Shown here: in pieces, positions 13,711 through 24,505 of the stretch | Position numbering within the stretch: position 1 is the first letter of the stretch | Layout: each line of letters opens with the position of its first letter | Source of the DNA: Luscinia megarhynchos | Lineage: Eukaryota; Chordata; Aves; Passeriformes; Turdidae | NCBI GenBank assembly: GCA_034336665.1 | Contig: JAPFBE010000003.1 | Span: forward strand, 35,004,360-35,068,359 | Length of the DNA stretch: 64,000 nucleotides | Direction: 5' to 3' | Program-made: the position numbers and the translations under genes | Notes under the pieces: generated by a model | Told to the model about the DNA's origin: nothing | Seen by the model: the letters and a program-made list of their open reading frames with translations, nothing else | Databases searched by the model: none

Positions 13711-14999
13711 GATAAGATAAAGGTTGTTCTCAATGTTTTGATTCAACTGCAAGTATCTTTCCAAGGTGCTTGTTAAAAATAACTTTTTTTTCCCATTCTG
13801 TTCAAGGAATTCCTTTCTTCCTTCTTTGAGTCTCAGAATAATACCATCTTCCTTTTGTCATAACTCCATTTTTATGCTCCCTGGTACTCTATATTGTATA
13901 GGAGGTTTACAACAAACTGCTACATTTACAAATTCTAAATTGATTTCCAAAATAAAATAAAGCTACAATATCAACACAGCAAAACTTCTTGAATTATAGA
14001 TATGCAAAATATTTTGTATCCACCAACATGTTTCAAATCAATACTTTGTAGCTCAAATCGAGTTTGTGCCCTGTAGCACAATTAATCAATGATAAATTTG
14101 CTCTGTCATAACAGAAAAGTGAATACAGTGAAATACTGCATGAATTCAAAGTTACAGGAACACATGTATATTAAATACGCATGGCTGAAATACAATGCAT
14201 GTTGTGCCAAAGTTTCAAGAACTTTTTTTCAATTAATTCTCTTGCCAGTTCTGCTGAAATATGAAATTTACCTTTATATCTGCAGAAAAAGGCTAAATCA
14301 CATGTTCCTCTTTCTTGAAAAGGTAAAAGCTGGTTTTTTTCAACTATGAAATTAAGTTTATCATTCAAATTAATAACTCAAAACATATACCTAAGACTCT
14401 ATTTAATTTGAGCCAAGAAAGAAACAGAAGTAAAAATATTGCAATATAGAAACAGCAGAAATATGTATTGTATGAATACCTTTTTCAAATATCTGTCTAT
14501 TTTAAAAGGACTTTTATCCATTAAGGGACGTGGGTTTCTTGTCTTAATAGATGCAAGTTATTTAACAGGGGGAAAGTATCAACAATACAATTACTTGCTT
14601 ATGTAATAATAGTTAAACAATGAGAAATCATCTCAAGTTTGATGAAATTACATTTATCATCATGAAATCACATTTATATCAATTTATAATTCAAATATAC
14701 AGTACTTCTTTTCCCTTTTGAATGCAACCTATTGTCAACCTTTTACAGTAAGCATCTGCAGTTTCTTTTGGCTAGCTGGAATAAAAAAATAATTGTCAAT
14801 ATAAATTTGAAGGGTTGATATTTTAATAAATTATATGGAATTACGAAGAAATGCCCATATTCCTGTTGTTTCAAGCTTGTGGATTGCTGCAGCAGACATC
14901 TCGTTAAGGGTAGAAATGAGCCAGGATGCAGACTCTCATTCAACAACATGAAAAGGTCCCAGTTTGCTCTTTTTTACAGCTTTGCCATCCTGACTCTGA
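13711..14999. other. AT-rich noncoding sequence, nothing recognised
   Basis: Only short, unsupported reading frames occur (for example 14089-14349). No repeat family is recognised. Confidence 0.55.
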
Positions 15000-15458
15000 C
15001 TACAGCAAGCTCCTAGTGCAGGGTCCAGCTGCAGACTCTGACTGTGGCTCTTTTCTGCTGGACTGTGACTGCAGGTGTTGGTTTGCAGGCTGTGAACACA
15101 GGATTTACCTAGTTCAGCTACAACTGCAGCTCCAACTCCATCAGACCCAGACCGACCTCATAACAGATCTTTTACTGAAGCAGCTCTCTTCCTTGTTTTA
15201 TTCTTCTTTGTGTCTCTCTAGATCACTCCTTCTTTCTCAGGGCTCCTCTACCTCCTCAGGGCTCCTCTTTCTCCAGGCCCTCTGCTGCCAAGATCCCTCC
15301 ACCAGCCAACCCAACCCTTTGATCACACTTACCTTCAACCCATCAAGGGCAAGGCTATCCCTTTTCTTTAGTAATTAGTACAACTGTGACTTATCAGGGG
15401 CGAGGTCGCCTGTAATCTCTTCTTCTACAACTGCAATGGATCTGTAAGGGTTTTCACA
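15000..15458 (-). mobile_element. GC-richer repeat-like segment, possible retroviral-type LTR on the minus strand
   Basis: The base composition rises sharply against AT-rich flanks. The plus strand is rich in CTCCTC and GCAGCTCC-type words and carries the chance reading frame 14926-15378. On the minus strand an AATAAA polyadenylation-like hexamer lies near 15197-15202. A possible right edge ends ...TTTTCACA at 15458, which would read TGTGAAAA at the start of a minus-strand LTR. The left edge is unclear; one reading places it near 15053, with only an imperfect flanking match (TCTTTTC versus TCTTTCC). It could also be an unrelated retroposon or a degraded single-copy sequence. Confidence 0.35.
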
Positions 15459-17715
15459 TCTTTCCTTGGGCGCTATTCTTTGTGCTTAATTCAGATATTA
15501 AAAAACCCCAAACAACCCAGACAATTATTTAATGTTTGTTTTTTTTTCATGTTAATGTAATGCATGTCTAGTAATAAAGGAATTGAATGAGCTTACCTCA
15601 TATAACCATACAAATGCTGGAGTCCACTAATTTCACTGACCTGTCAAAACATGCCACTTCCAGACACTGCACCACCTCCTTGTGTTTTTTCTCCAAGTCT
15701 TGGAAAGATTAAAATTTCACAATGTGTGTTCCAGCTGGTACACTACTGTACTAGTGAAAAAGTTCTTTTAAAAATGTGGTTTGACTATTGTGTTTTCTAA
15801 TACTCCTTGCTCTCATTTATATCTCTGCTGCCCAAGTAGGCTGTTGTCTCCTGAAATCTTTGTCAGAATAAATGAGCTCTTGATTTCTCCTCTTAGGTTG
15901 TACTATCTTTCTAACCCTTCCCTGAGCTCAGATCTTTGGACAGCCTTCTTGAGCTTTGATGGCCCAGAACTCAACATAGTATGTATTGCACAACTAAGTT
16001 GCAATCTTGACTTTTAACACTCAAGCTGACTTGAAGGAGAATATTTTATTTAGAGGCAGGTCGTGCAGTTTTAACGAAATATGTAAGAGATGTGAAAGTC
16101 TGAGGTGAAATTAACATTTTCCAATTGCTTTGTAATATTTGCAAGAAGACAGATACTTTTTCATGTGAATGATTCAGGTAGACAAATTCAAAACTTATGG
16201 GGCCTGTGATGTGCTGTCCCTAAGTACTGATAAGGGACTCAATTTTGAAGAGCATTTTCATACATATTTTAGCTAAAGTAGCTCTGAATTTTCATACAGG
16301 ACAATTAAACACTGCATATCAGAATCTTAAAAGAAAAGTGCTATTATTAGCCTTTTTTGAATTATTTCAAAGCATATTTCATGTTACCCTCCTACTTTTA
16401 TAGTCTAGGTAAACATTAGCTTACTTTTCATCCTTGTTTTTAGCTAGTGTGTTGCTTGTGTGACCGTGAGAGTGTGCACTTGCTTTGATTTCTCATGAGG
16501 CTGATTTCAAGCCATGTTATTGGAATTCACTGCTCAAAGTTCACCCATAGACCGCTGAGATAATATGGCTTTATCATAAATGTAGGCCATCAAAATTATA
16601 TTTAAAAGTTAGGTGGGGGGAAGAAGACACCAGAACATACTGGTGTGATTTTTTTTTTCAAGATCCATGCATGAAATCCCTACTGCTCTATGAATATTCT
16701 TACTTCAACATTTTTCTACTGAGCTGAAAGTAAGAATCCAGAGCATGCTAAAGAGGTTGAAGCAGTGGTGTTTTTACTGAACTTAACCAGTTAACTCAGA
16801 ACACGACGCAGTGGTGTGAGGACTTTGCACAGAGAACATGTTCACAATCCTACTTGCTTCAGCTACATTTTACTGATTCAAGTGATACCATGCATTGCTG
16901 ATTAGGTTCTATATTTGATATCATGCCCACTTTTATTCACGTTACCAAACCAGAATGTGTGTGCTGAGTCTGAAGCAGTGAGTCATTGCTGCCTTGAACT
17001 TAGCTGCCTTGTAAGTCCTGAAATTGCCTTCAAAGCTACAGCAGGTAGTCTAAATTGGGTGGCACACAATCTCTGTTGATTTGAAATACTTGGGTAGGGG
17101 GGCCTTCAGTGATAGTAAGTTTGATTGGCATCAATAACTTCACTAGGACTTGGGGAATATATTATCATGTGTAGGAAACTTTGCTACTTAAAGAAATGTT
17201 GAAGAGGACTTGTAATAGATTGTTTTATCAAAACAAGTGGTACATAATTTTGTCCCAAGAAGACTTAAGGACCATTGAAACAAGAAAATAATTGTTATAC
17301 CTTAAAAACTGAGCCTAGGCAGACCTGGGGCAAAAGAAAAAATTATATTTTCAGGAAAATTCATCCAGCAGGATGATTTCACTGTTGGTACTAGTGGTAT
17401 CACCTCTTTTTAATGGGTGATATTACTTTGCTGTCTCAAAAATACTTCTGGAGAGATACTCAGTTCATAGGCCAAAACCTCTCATTCACTCTCCCTACAA
17501 GACACAGAGGGGAGAGAAACATTATATTTCATGCAAAAAAGTATCAAGAAGAAATCATTTCAGTGACCATCTCCTATATGCATTACAAATGGTAAATGTG
17601 AATAAAATATATAAATTCAGAGTATATGATGAAAGTCTATCTGCCTCAAGTGGTAGGCTGTAAGTAAATAATTTTGGTTTTATTTCTTCTGGAAGAATAT
17701 GGTAAGGAGCCCTGC
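15459..17715. other. AT-rich noncoding sequence, nothing recognised
   Basis: I see no gene or interspersed repeat here. The reading frames 15781-16017 and 17413-17595 show no recognisable motif. Confidence 0.55.
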
Positions 17716-17840
17716 TGTCATTTCTCCCCAGCCAGCAGCCAAGCCCCATGCAGCTGCTCCCTTACTCCTCCACCAGCAGGATTAGGCAGAGAATTGGAAG
17801 AGTAAACACTAGAAAACTCATGGGTTGAGATAAAAAGCTG

Positions 17841-17846
17841 TTTAAT
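17841..17846 (-). other. ATTAAA polyadenylation signal of the outer LTR
   Basis: TTTAAT on the plus strand reads ATTAAA on the minus strand. It lies about 170 bp downstream of the TATA-like box of the same LTR, which is the order expected for the R region. Confidence 0.6.
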
Positions 17847-18017
17847 AGGGAAAGGAAAAGCCATTTACACAAACAAAGCAAAACAAAGATTCAATTCACT
17901 ACTTTCTGAAGTGTTCAGCCATCTCCAGAGAGAGGGCTCCCTCACGTGCAACAGTGATTTTGGAAGAGAAACAGCATCACCCCAAGCGTCCTCCCCTTCC
18001 TCCTTTTCCCCCCACAC

Positions 18018-18025
18018 CTTATATA
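18018..18025 (-). promoter_or_regulatory. TATA-like box of the outer LTR
   Basis: CTTATATA on the plus strand reads TATATAAG on the minus strand. It lies in the middle of the LTR and upstream of ATTAAA, as expected for the U3/R boundary. Present-day activity is unknown. Confidence 0.6.
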
Positions 18026-18065
18026 CTGAGCATCATGTCATCAAGTCTGGAATATCCCTTTGGTC

Positions 18066-18071
18066 AGCTGG
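18066..18071. repeat. Target-site duplication AGCTGG, left copy
   Basis: AGCTGG directly precedes the TG of the inner LTR and matches 18718-18723 exactly. Six base pairs is the duplication size made by alpha/beta-type retroviral integrases, including avian ones. Confidence 0.9.
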
Positions 18072-18344
18072 TGTGGGGGTCCAGGGAGTCCCTCTGGACC
18101 TTCCAGGAGAGCGGAGACCCCCCTGTCCAACCCCTGAGAGACCCCCGAGTGAGGCCAGGGGGGTCAGAGAGCTGGATTCAGCTCGTCAGGGACATTTGCT
18201 TTCCTGCAGAGGAGAAATGCGACCTTTGAGAGTAACTAGGGTCTGAATTATATATTTAACATGTAGAAAATGTGGTTTTTAGGATTGTTTATATTATCAG
18301 TCACAAAGCCAAGATGGAGAATTTGGGGTGTGGTGTCTTTTTTC

Positions 18345-18358
18345 TTCTTCTTCTTCTT
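18345..18358 (+). repeat. (TTC)n microsatellite in the U3 of the inner LTR
   Basis: About four to five TTC units follow a T-rich stretch inside the LTR. Confidence 0.75.
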
Positions 18359-18478
18359 ACCCTCCATGTTGGTGTGGGATGCTGGGAATCACAGATTGGT
18401 TGGGAACAAAACTAGACATTGTAATAAAACTTTGTAGTATTGGAATATTATTGTAAACATAGAATACGTAGCATAGAG

Positions 18479-18485
18479 TATAAAA
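18479..18485 (+). promoter_or_regulatory. TATA box of the inner LTR
   Basis: TATAAAA is placed about 100 bp upstream of AATAAA within the LTR, matching normal U3/R architecture. Transcription would run rightward, starting near 18505-18510. Confidence 0.75.
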
Positions 18486-18580
18486 GATAAGTTCGGCCCT
18501 CCTTGGGCAGACTTTCGTCCTGGACACGGTGGTGATCAGACTGCTGCTCGCGAGCAAAGAACACTTTATAGATAACAAAT

Positions 18581-18586
18581 AATAAA
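18581..18586 (+). other. AATAAA polyadenylation signal of the inner LTR
   Basis: The canonical AATAAA hexamer lies 102 bp after the TATA box. Cleavage would be expected near 18600, setting the R/U5 border. Confidence 0.75.
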
Positions 18587-18717
18587 CAGACCTTGAGCCC
18601 GGACGACTGTCTCCTGCGGTTTCTCTTCGGTTGCTTCAAGGATTCCCTGTGCCCTGAACCACCCTCCTATGTCCATCTGAGTGGTCTCGGCCACAAAGAG
18701 ACCCCCAGACAGTGACA

Positions 18718-18723
18718 AGCTGG
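18718..18723. repeat. Target-site duplication AGCTGG, right copy
   Basis: An exact copy of 18066-18071. The interrupted older LTR resumes immediately after it. Confidence 0.9.
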
Positions 18724-18939
18724 GGCCACCTCTCACTTTCCAACTTCTCATGTACCCAAACTTCTTCACCAGCCTGGCAGTGCAAAAAGCAGTAGAGGCC
18801 TTGGCTCTGTGTAAACACTGCTCAGAAATAACAAAAGCATCTCTCCATTGTCAGCTCTCTGTTTGGCACAAAGCCAAACCATAGTCCTGTACTGGCCACT
18901 GTGAAGAAAATTAACTCTACCCCAGCTGAAACCAGCGCA

Positions 18940-21702
18940 AACCTTTACCACAAATCCCTTGTGCTGCTTGAAAGTTCTTTAAAGGGTCGTTATTAGTTAT
19001 CAGCTTCACCTTTAAATCCGTTTTCAGCATCTGCCTTGGAGATGCTCTTTGCCCTTCTGTGTTCTCTGAAGTAGCCAGGCAGAGTGCACGATCCTGCTCC
19101 TTACTGGTGAAGACTTCTCCTGGCTTCAGAAGTAAGTTCTGTCTGTATCCAGCAAGCAGCATTTTTAATATAAATTTGTAAATATTTAATAGAAAAAAGA
19201 TTAAAAAATGAAAAAAAATGGCATTTTATTGTCTAAAAAAATTGTTATTTGTTTTAATTTACAGGATTCTTCATGTGCTGATTCTGTATCTGCCACAAAG
19301 CATTCTCCTGTAAGCCACAGTCACATGCTGTCACTAGAGAGTCGCTGGACATAAGGCTGCTTAAGCAGTTTGAAAGAAAAAACATGAGGAAACTGGTCTT
19401 TGTAAAGCTCAGTAAAAGAGAGAAAGCCTTGAAGCAGAAACTTCTGTTTCTCAAGTTATTTCCCTTCATCAGCATCCACCCAGTCTATCTCAAGCAGAGG
19501 TGTGTTTTCCTTCCAATTTTCTGAAACAAGCAGTTATTATACATGGATGCTTAGAGGATGTACACAAAGTAGAACATGCTCTGCCTGCTGTAATGGACTT
19601 GAACTGATGAGAAAAGAACATCAAAATTCAACTTGCAGAGAAGAAGTAAAGCCAGTTCCAAACCCTGGAGCAATTATGTGACTTTCTTCCTATTTATTCT
19701 CACATCTTATTGAAATTTATCTCTGCAAGGAGTTACTGAAAGAATATCGGTGAGAATGAAGCCTTCAGAGAAATATCTCAGGTCAGTGAAGAAACACTCA
19801 AACACAATGAATTATCGTTCAAGCTGACATCATGTTTTTATGTTTTTACCTATGAGTTTCGGGGGTCAAGGGTTTTAGTTTGTTTGGAAATAACTGAAAA
19901 CAAGATTTTTAAATTTTTTTTTTATCTTGCATATTCCAAGGGGAATTATATTTTTTGGCCAGTCCTGGAAGGATTGCTTCAAGTATATCTCATTATTGAC
20001 TCAAAAATAAAAGGAAATAGAGTGAAAGTCATCATCATGATTCTGTAATTTTGCACATTTTATTCTGATACTCTTTTTGCAATGTTATTTCAAAAAGCAT
20101 AATAAAAGTTTTCTTTTAATTATGACTTCTATGAGTTGATGTTTTTCTATTAGGTCCACCATAAGTAGAAAAAACATAATCTCCCTTTCTTTCAAGTGAC
20201 TCAAATTTTGTCTTTGCTCTTTTCTCTTGTTCCTCTTTCAACCTCTCCTAAGATATCCCAACAGCAAAATATCTGTATTTAAAGCACAGTGAATATTAAA
20301 TAGCAGATGACCCTAATGAATCTATTGGGAAGGCATATGTATCATAGAGGTAACTGATTGTATAAGAAATATTCATATATATATATATATATGTGTGTGT
20401 ACAGAAAGAGAGACAGAAATTTTGCATGTTGATCTGTTAGAAGGAAGAGGGAGGAAAGAAGGAAGATTCAGAATAATCTCTCAGTATCATAGGTAAACTC
20501 TTATCTTCAAACCTATTTTGCTGTCCTTCTCATGTAAATGTCATGTAAAGTATCAGTGATGAGAAAATCCACTTGCAGTACACTAGTATCCATAAAATTC
20601 AAGAGCTTAATAGAATATTGTCAAAAAAAAAAAAAAAATGCTGGGAACTTCTGCTTTTTCTACGAAGCCTCCTTGTTCTGATGTCTTTGGCTGAAATTTG
20701 TGAAAGTTGAGTCAGTAGGGTACTGATTTATTCTGAGGTCATATAAATCCAGGAAAATATTGTCTTTGCAAACAAACCATTATGCTACAAAAATCAAACA
20801 AAATCCAAAAGACTCCCAAAAGCAAACACATGCAATCCTTGTTTATTATTTTATTTGGGAAATAGAAAACACCTTATGCTGAAAGCTCAGGATAAAAAAC
20901 AAATTAATATTTTAGACGTAAAAATGCTGGGAGAATATTTTAAGTGTTTAGAATGTGGTGAATTTCCTCTTAGTGCAGCTTACTTTAGAGATAAATACTA
21001 ACTTGCTTAGAGTCACACAATTATTGCAACTGGGAAGACTACAAATATGCTTCAAAATTAATGGATCAATGAAGGAATTCCCACCCTGACAAGCTGCAGT
21101 TCTGCAAGGAGGCAGAGCATGACTTTCGTGCTGCTGAGGCTCAAAGCACGAAGGACTCAGCAGTGTAAATGAAAACTAAACCTGTGGACTTATGTTTGAT
21201 TTATAGCTAAAAGTTTGGGTGACATTTTTAACCTAGCTGTTCTTTTTCTGTCCCTTACATGTGTAGGACTTGATTGCAGTCTTGAAAGGCTAGAAAATTT
21301 GATGTGAATTAATTCTAAAGGGAGAATAAGCCTGCTAGTGTCCTATAAAAGTGTGCCCACATTTCTTTCTGTGGGTCTTGTCTGCCCAGTTTAAAGCCAG
21401 CACTTTCTTTGCTTCAGCTGTGTGGTCCAGTAAATGTTGTTAACTCTTCCTGATTTATTTGGGAATTACAGCTGACTGACAGTGCACTCAGCCAAATAGA
21501 GGGAGAGAGCCTTCATTCAGAATAAAACTTTGCTTCATGTTTTATTTGTCATCCTTAACTGATTACTGCATTATTTAGTAGAATGAGAACACTGACATGT
21601 GTGCAAAATGATCTTATTTCCTCAGTTTTGAGGAAAAGGTTGGAGGGTTTTATGGGGGTTTTCTGCTTTTTGTACTTTATTTGGTGGGGGGAGGGATTGG
21701 GG
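18940..21702. other. AT-rich noncoding sequence with an (AT)n/(GT)n microsatellite
   Basis: No gene or interspersed repeat is recognised. A compound dinucleotide repeat, (AT)n then (GT)n, occupies about 20374-20400. A run of about 15 A residues lies near 20624-20638. If the outer LTR were a 3' LTR, retroviral internal sequence would begin at about 18940, but I see no polypurine tract or coding remnant there. Confidence 0.55.
20374..20400. repeat. Compound (AT)n(GT)n microsatellite
   Basis: Alternating AT from about 20374 to 20392 passes directly into four GT units. Confidence 0.9.
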
Positions 21703-21735
21703 TTTGTTTTTGTTTGTTTGTTTGTTTGTTTGTTT
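21703..21735 (+). repeat. (TTTG)n tetranucleotide repeat
   Basis: About seven to eight TTTG units with one interruption, about 50 bp upstream of the CR1 fragment that follows. Confidence 0.92.
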
Positions 21736-21784
21736 AGTGTCAGAAATCTTATTCTTAGATTCTATTCTTAATCTTGTGTAAGAT

Positions 21785-22400
21785 GATTGACATGGTCCAG
21801 CACAACCTCCTTGTCACTGAACTGGGGAAATATTGATGAATGGATTATTTGATGGATAAGGTATTGTCTGGATGGTTGCATCCAAATTGCAAATTGCTCA
21901 GTGTCCATATAGGAGACCACTAACAAAGCAGTGCCCCTTAAATATCCATGTTGGGACCAGAACTGTTCAATATCTTTATTAATGACACAGATTGTGGGAT
22001 TGAGTGCACCCCCAGCAAGTTTGTGGATAATAGCAAGCTGAATGGCTCAGTCAAATCACTGATGAGAAGGGATGCATCCAGGTGGAGCTTGGACCTTGAC
22101 AGGGTTGAGGTGTGGGCCCATGTGGAGCTCATGCAGATCAAGACCAAGTGCAATATCTTGCACCTGAGTTGGGGTAATCCCCAATATCAATGCAGACTGC
22201 ATGAATAAATTGATTGAGGGCAGCCTTGTAGAGAACTTAATGCAAAACAAGTGTGAGATATCAATGTGCACTTCTAGCTCAGAAAGTCCATTTTATCCAT
22301 TTACAATAGAGGTATGGCCAGCAGGGCAAGGGAGACAATTCTGCCCATCTCTCTGTTGTGAGACCCCCATTTGGAGTAGTGCATCCCACACTCATTTGAA
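21785..22400 (+). pseudogene. CR1 LINE ORF2 remnant: C-terminal part of the reverse transcriptase, inactive
   Basis: Translation from about 21948 gives a recognisable CR1 reverse-transcriptase segment (LGPELFNIFIND, GIECTPSKF, LDLDRVEVWA, KCNILHL) for about 86 residues. Upstream DNA at 21785-21947 matches the preceding palm region but is frameshifted and has stops. Downstream DNA to about 22400 matches the region after the polymerase domain ('GGAGACAATTCTGCCC', 'TTTGGAGTAGTGCATCC'). The catalytic F/YADD box reads FVDN (codons 22020-22031), so one catalytic aspartate is lost, and the frame stops after residue 86. The fragment lacks both the endonuclease part and a CR1 3' terminus. CR1 is a non-LTR retrotransposon, so this is a dead genomic fossil. 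Confidence 0.9.
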
Positions 22401-23968
22401 ATCAGTGGATTGGCAGACATGTTGGGAGCTGGTGCTGCAGATCTGTTTCATGTATTCTATGGAAAGGGAAAAAAGAAGATCCAAAATTTCACACAGTGGA
22501 ATGCTCAGTGATGAGATGGAAAGACAGAGTTCCTCAGCCTGTTTTAAAGTAGCAGGTCAGTTCAATAAACCTTACTGGATTTTCTTATATTTCAGTATGG
22601 TTTCATTTTTGTTTGCACAACACCAGTGGTACTGTTGTGAGTGTTATCTCAGGACATAGCACACTAGTCTAGAAAGAAAAAGAGTATTGCAAGGAAATGT
22701 TGCAGTGAGTATTTTATCCACAGAAGTTGTGAATGTTTTGTTTGTTTGTTTGGGAAAGTAGTTATACCTGACCTAATACATGCATGAAATCCCCATCTTT
22801 TCAGCATTCCATATATTTCATATGGCTTTTGCATGTGTCAAGAATTTTGATATAATGGGAAATGTTCTATAAATAATTATTAGTTGATAATAATAGTAAA
22901 TATAAATATGGAAAAATTCTAAAGTGAAATAAGATGCAAGAGAGGGAGTGTTTGAACCTCAGGACAGTAGACATTTTTTTACTGTACCTCTGTTCCTCTC
23001 TGCTACTTGAATATTACCTTTCAAATATATTCCTCCCACTGCCCCACAATGGTTGTACACAGACTTAGTGTTTACTTTTAAAAGCAATTTTAAAAAGCTT
23101 ATTAACCATGACACAGCTTTGTTTAGATTTTAATTTTTCTTTTAATGGAAATTTTAAGTTAAAATTTTCCCAGCAAATCAGAGGTGAAACATTTAGACCA
23201 AAATATTTTTTAGCTTTTTCCAATGTAGAAATTGAAAAGTTCAATTTTAGCAATCACACAATTTAAATATAACTTAGACAAGAAGAAAATGGGACAATAA
23301 TTAAAAGTATAATTTAAATGCTTAGGTGAAATCTACTAGAAAGAACTAATTTGGTTGCTACTTCCCTTCATAAAATCACTTTATGCATGTAGTATATGAA
23401 TGGAAAATCAATTTACTAATTGCTCAACTTCAATTAACTTTCCTATAAACATCTTTTCATATATACATCAGCTGTCTAACTGGCAGTTGAAGTTGGTTTT
23501 TTTAGCAGCTCTTTAATATTTTCCTACTGGCTTCTGAGGAGCAGAGGTAGACAAAAACATAATTTAGGCACTGGAAAAAAGACTGTTGTAGGCCTTAACC
23601 CAGCAAGAGTGTATGTTTGCATTTAATTCTCTTCATGTTGGGAGCTCTGTTACACTGCAAATCCTGTTTAAGTGTAGAAAGCTAATCACAGTCCTGTGTG
23701 TGTGGAGGAATTAGAACTTGTTTTCCCACTCAGGTTAAATTCTACATTTTTCTCTGCTCACATAGGTTTTGTTAGCTTTGAAATATTTTAGATTAAGTTT
23801 GCCTCAGGCATGTGGTAAGCAAGGTGATTTACCTTCCTTTATTTGTCATTGAAGCAGTGGAGGGAAATAATGTATGATCTAGAAATTACCTTGGTGCTTA
23901 ATAGCTTGGCAAGGTTATGCAATATGTAAATTACCCAAAACTAGACAAGTTTTTCCAAGCAGCTGCAA

Positions 23969-23994
23969 TTTATTTATTTATTTATTTATTTATT
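23969..23994 (+). repeat. (TTTA)n microsatellite
   Basis: Six to seven uninterrupted TTTA units. Confidence 0.93.
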
Positions 23995-24379
23995 ACTTTC
24001 CCATTCAGCAGTACAACCCCCTGAAAGGTCTTTATTCCAAGGTCTACAATGACAAGTAAAATTATTTCCCTAGGTCAGCTGCAGCATCTCTGCTCAGAGC
24101 AGCAGTCTTGGCTCTTCTCAGAACTTCTTTGGTCTTGAGAAACCTCTTGAGTGCCTTCTTTTCTGACTCTTTCATCCAGCATTTGTCTTTTAAAATAGAG
24201 ATGAAATATCCTGTATCCAGTGATAATTTCTCAATCTCTTAATGATTTTCCTTAGAGAAAAATTGTGCCTACTAGAAAAAAAATCTTCTGTCTCCTGACA
24301 CCTGATAAGAAAGAGATTTGATTTTTCATTGCTTCTATACAGTCTGCATTTTAATCTGTTAACAAGACAGGCTGTCTGA

Positions 24380-24505
24380 TGGTTTTGGTTTGCTCTTTTG
24401 GTTGTGTTGTTGTTTTTTGTTTGTTATTGTTGTTGTGTGTGTGTAATTGTTCATTTGTTTTGTTGGGTTTTTGTTTGTTTGGTTTGGGTTTGTTTGTTGT
24501 TTTTA
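24380..24505 (+). repeat. T/G-rich low-complexity tract (TTG, TTTG, TG units)
   Basis: The plus strand is almost wholly T and G for about 125 bp, with short runs of GTT, GTTT and a (TG)5 block. A few C and A residues interrupt it. It shows marked strand asymmetry but no clear unit. Confidence 0.85.

Larger units (their letters stand above)
18072..18717 (+). mobile_element. Solo LTR of an avian endogenous retrovirus, nested in an older LTR
   Basis: This 646-bp insert begins TGTGGGGGTCC and ends ...GACCCCCAGACAGTGACA. It therefore has TG...CA ends, and GGGGGTC near the start is mirrored by GACCCCC near the end. It is bounded by identical AGCTGG target duplications, which fixes both ends. A TATAAAA box at 18479-18485 and AATAAA at 18581-18586 divide it into U3 (about 18072-18505), R (to about 18605) and U5 (to 18717). 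A (TTC)n run lies in U3 at about 18345-18358. There are no gag, pol or env remnants and no second LTR, so it is a recombinant solo LTR. The 6-bp duplication favours an ERVK-like/alpha-beta type over ERVL (5 bp) or most ERV1 (4 bp); that classification is inference. Confidence 0.9.
17716..18939 (-). mobile_element. Avian endogenous retrovirus LTR (ERVL-like), split by a later LTR
   Basis: Read on the minus strand, the element starts TGCGCTGGTTTCAGCTGGGG at 18939, a variant of the TGTGCTGGTTTTGGCTGGG start of an abundant bird LTR family. It ends at 17716 in ...GGCTGGGGAGAAATGACA. Its halves are 18724-18939 and 17716-18065, with the 6-bp target site repeated between them. Without the insert it is about 570 bp, a plausible LTR length. 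A TATATAAG box lies at 18018-18025 and an ATTAAA polyadenylation signal at 17841-17846, both on the minus strand and in the expected order. I see no internal retroviral genes beside it, so it is probably a solo LTR. I did not find a clear target-site duplication around the outer edges, which fits an old insertion or slightly misplaced edges. The ERVL assignment is from memory of the family and is less certain than LTR identity. Confidence 0.85.

Noticed and set aside
5291..17340. A 17-bp identical word (GGCAGACCTGGGGCAAA) at about 5291 and about 17317
   Set aside because: Identity does not extend beyond the word, so a shared repeat is not supported.
17911..18246. Frame of 111 codons rich in proline and arginine
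   Set aside because: It crosses the junction of the outer and inner LTRs, so it cannot be an ancestral gene.
22201..22659. Frame of 152 codons, the second longest on the plus strand
   Set aside because: Its first half is CR1 DNA in a non-CR1 frame; the rest has no motif or splice-like context.
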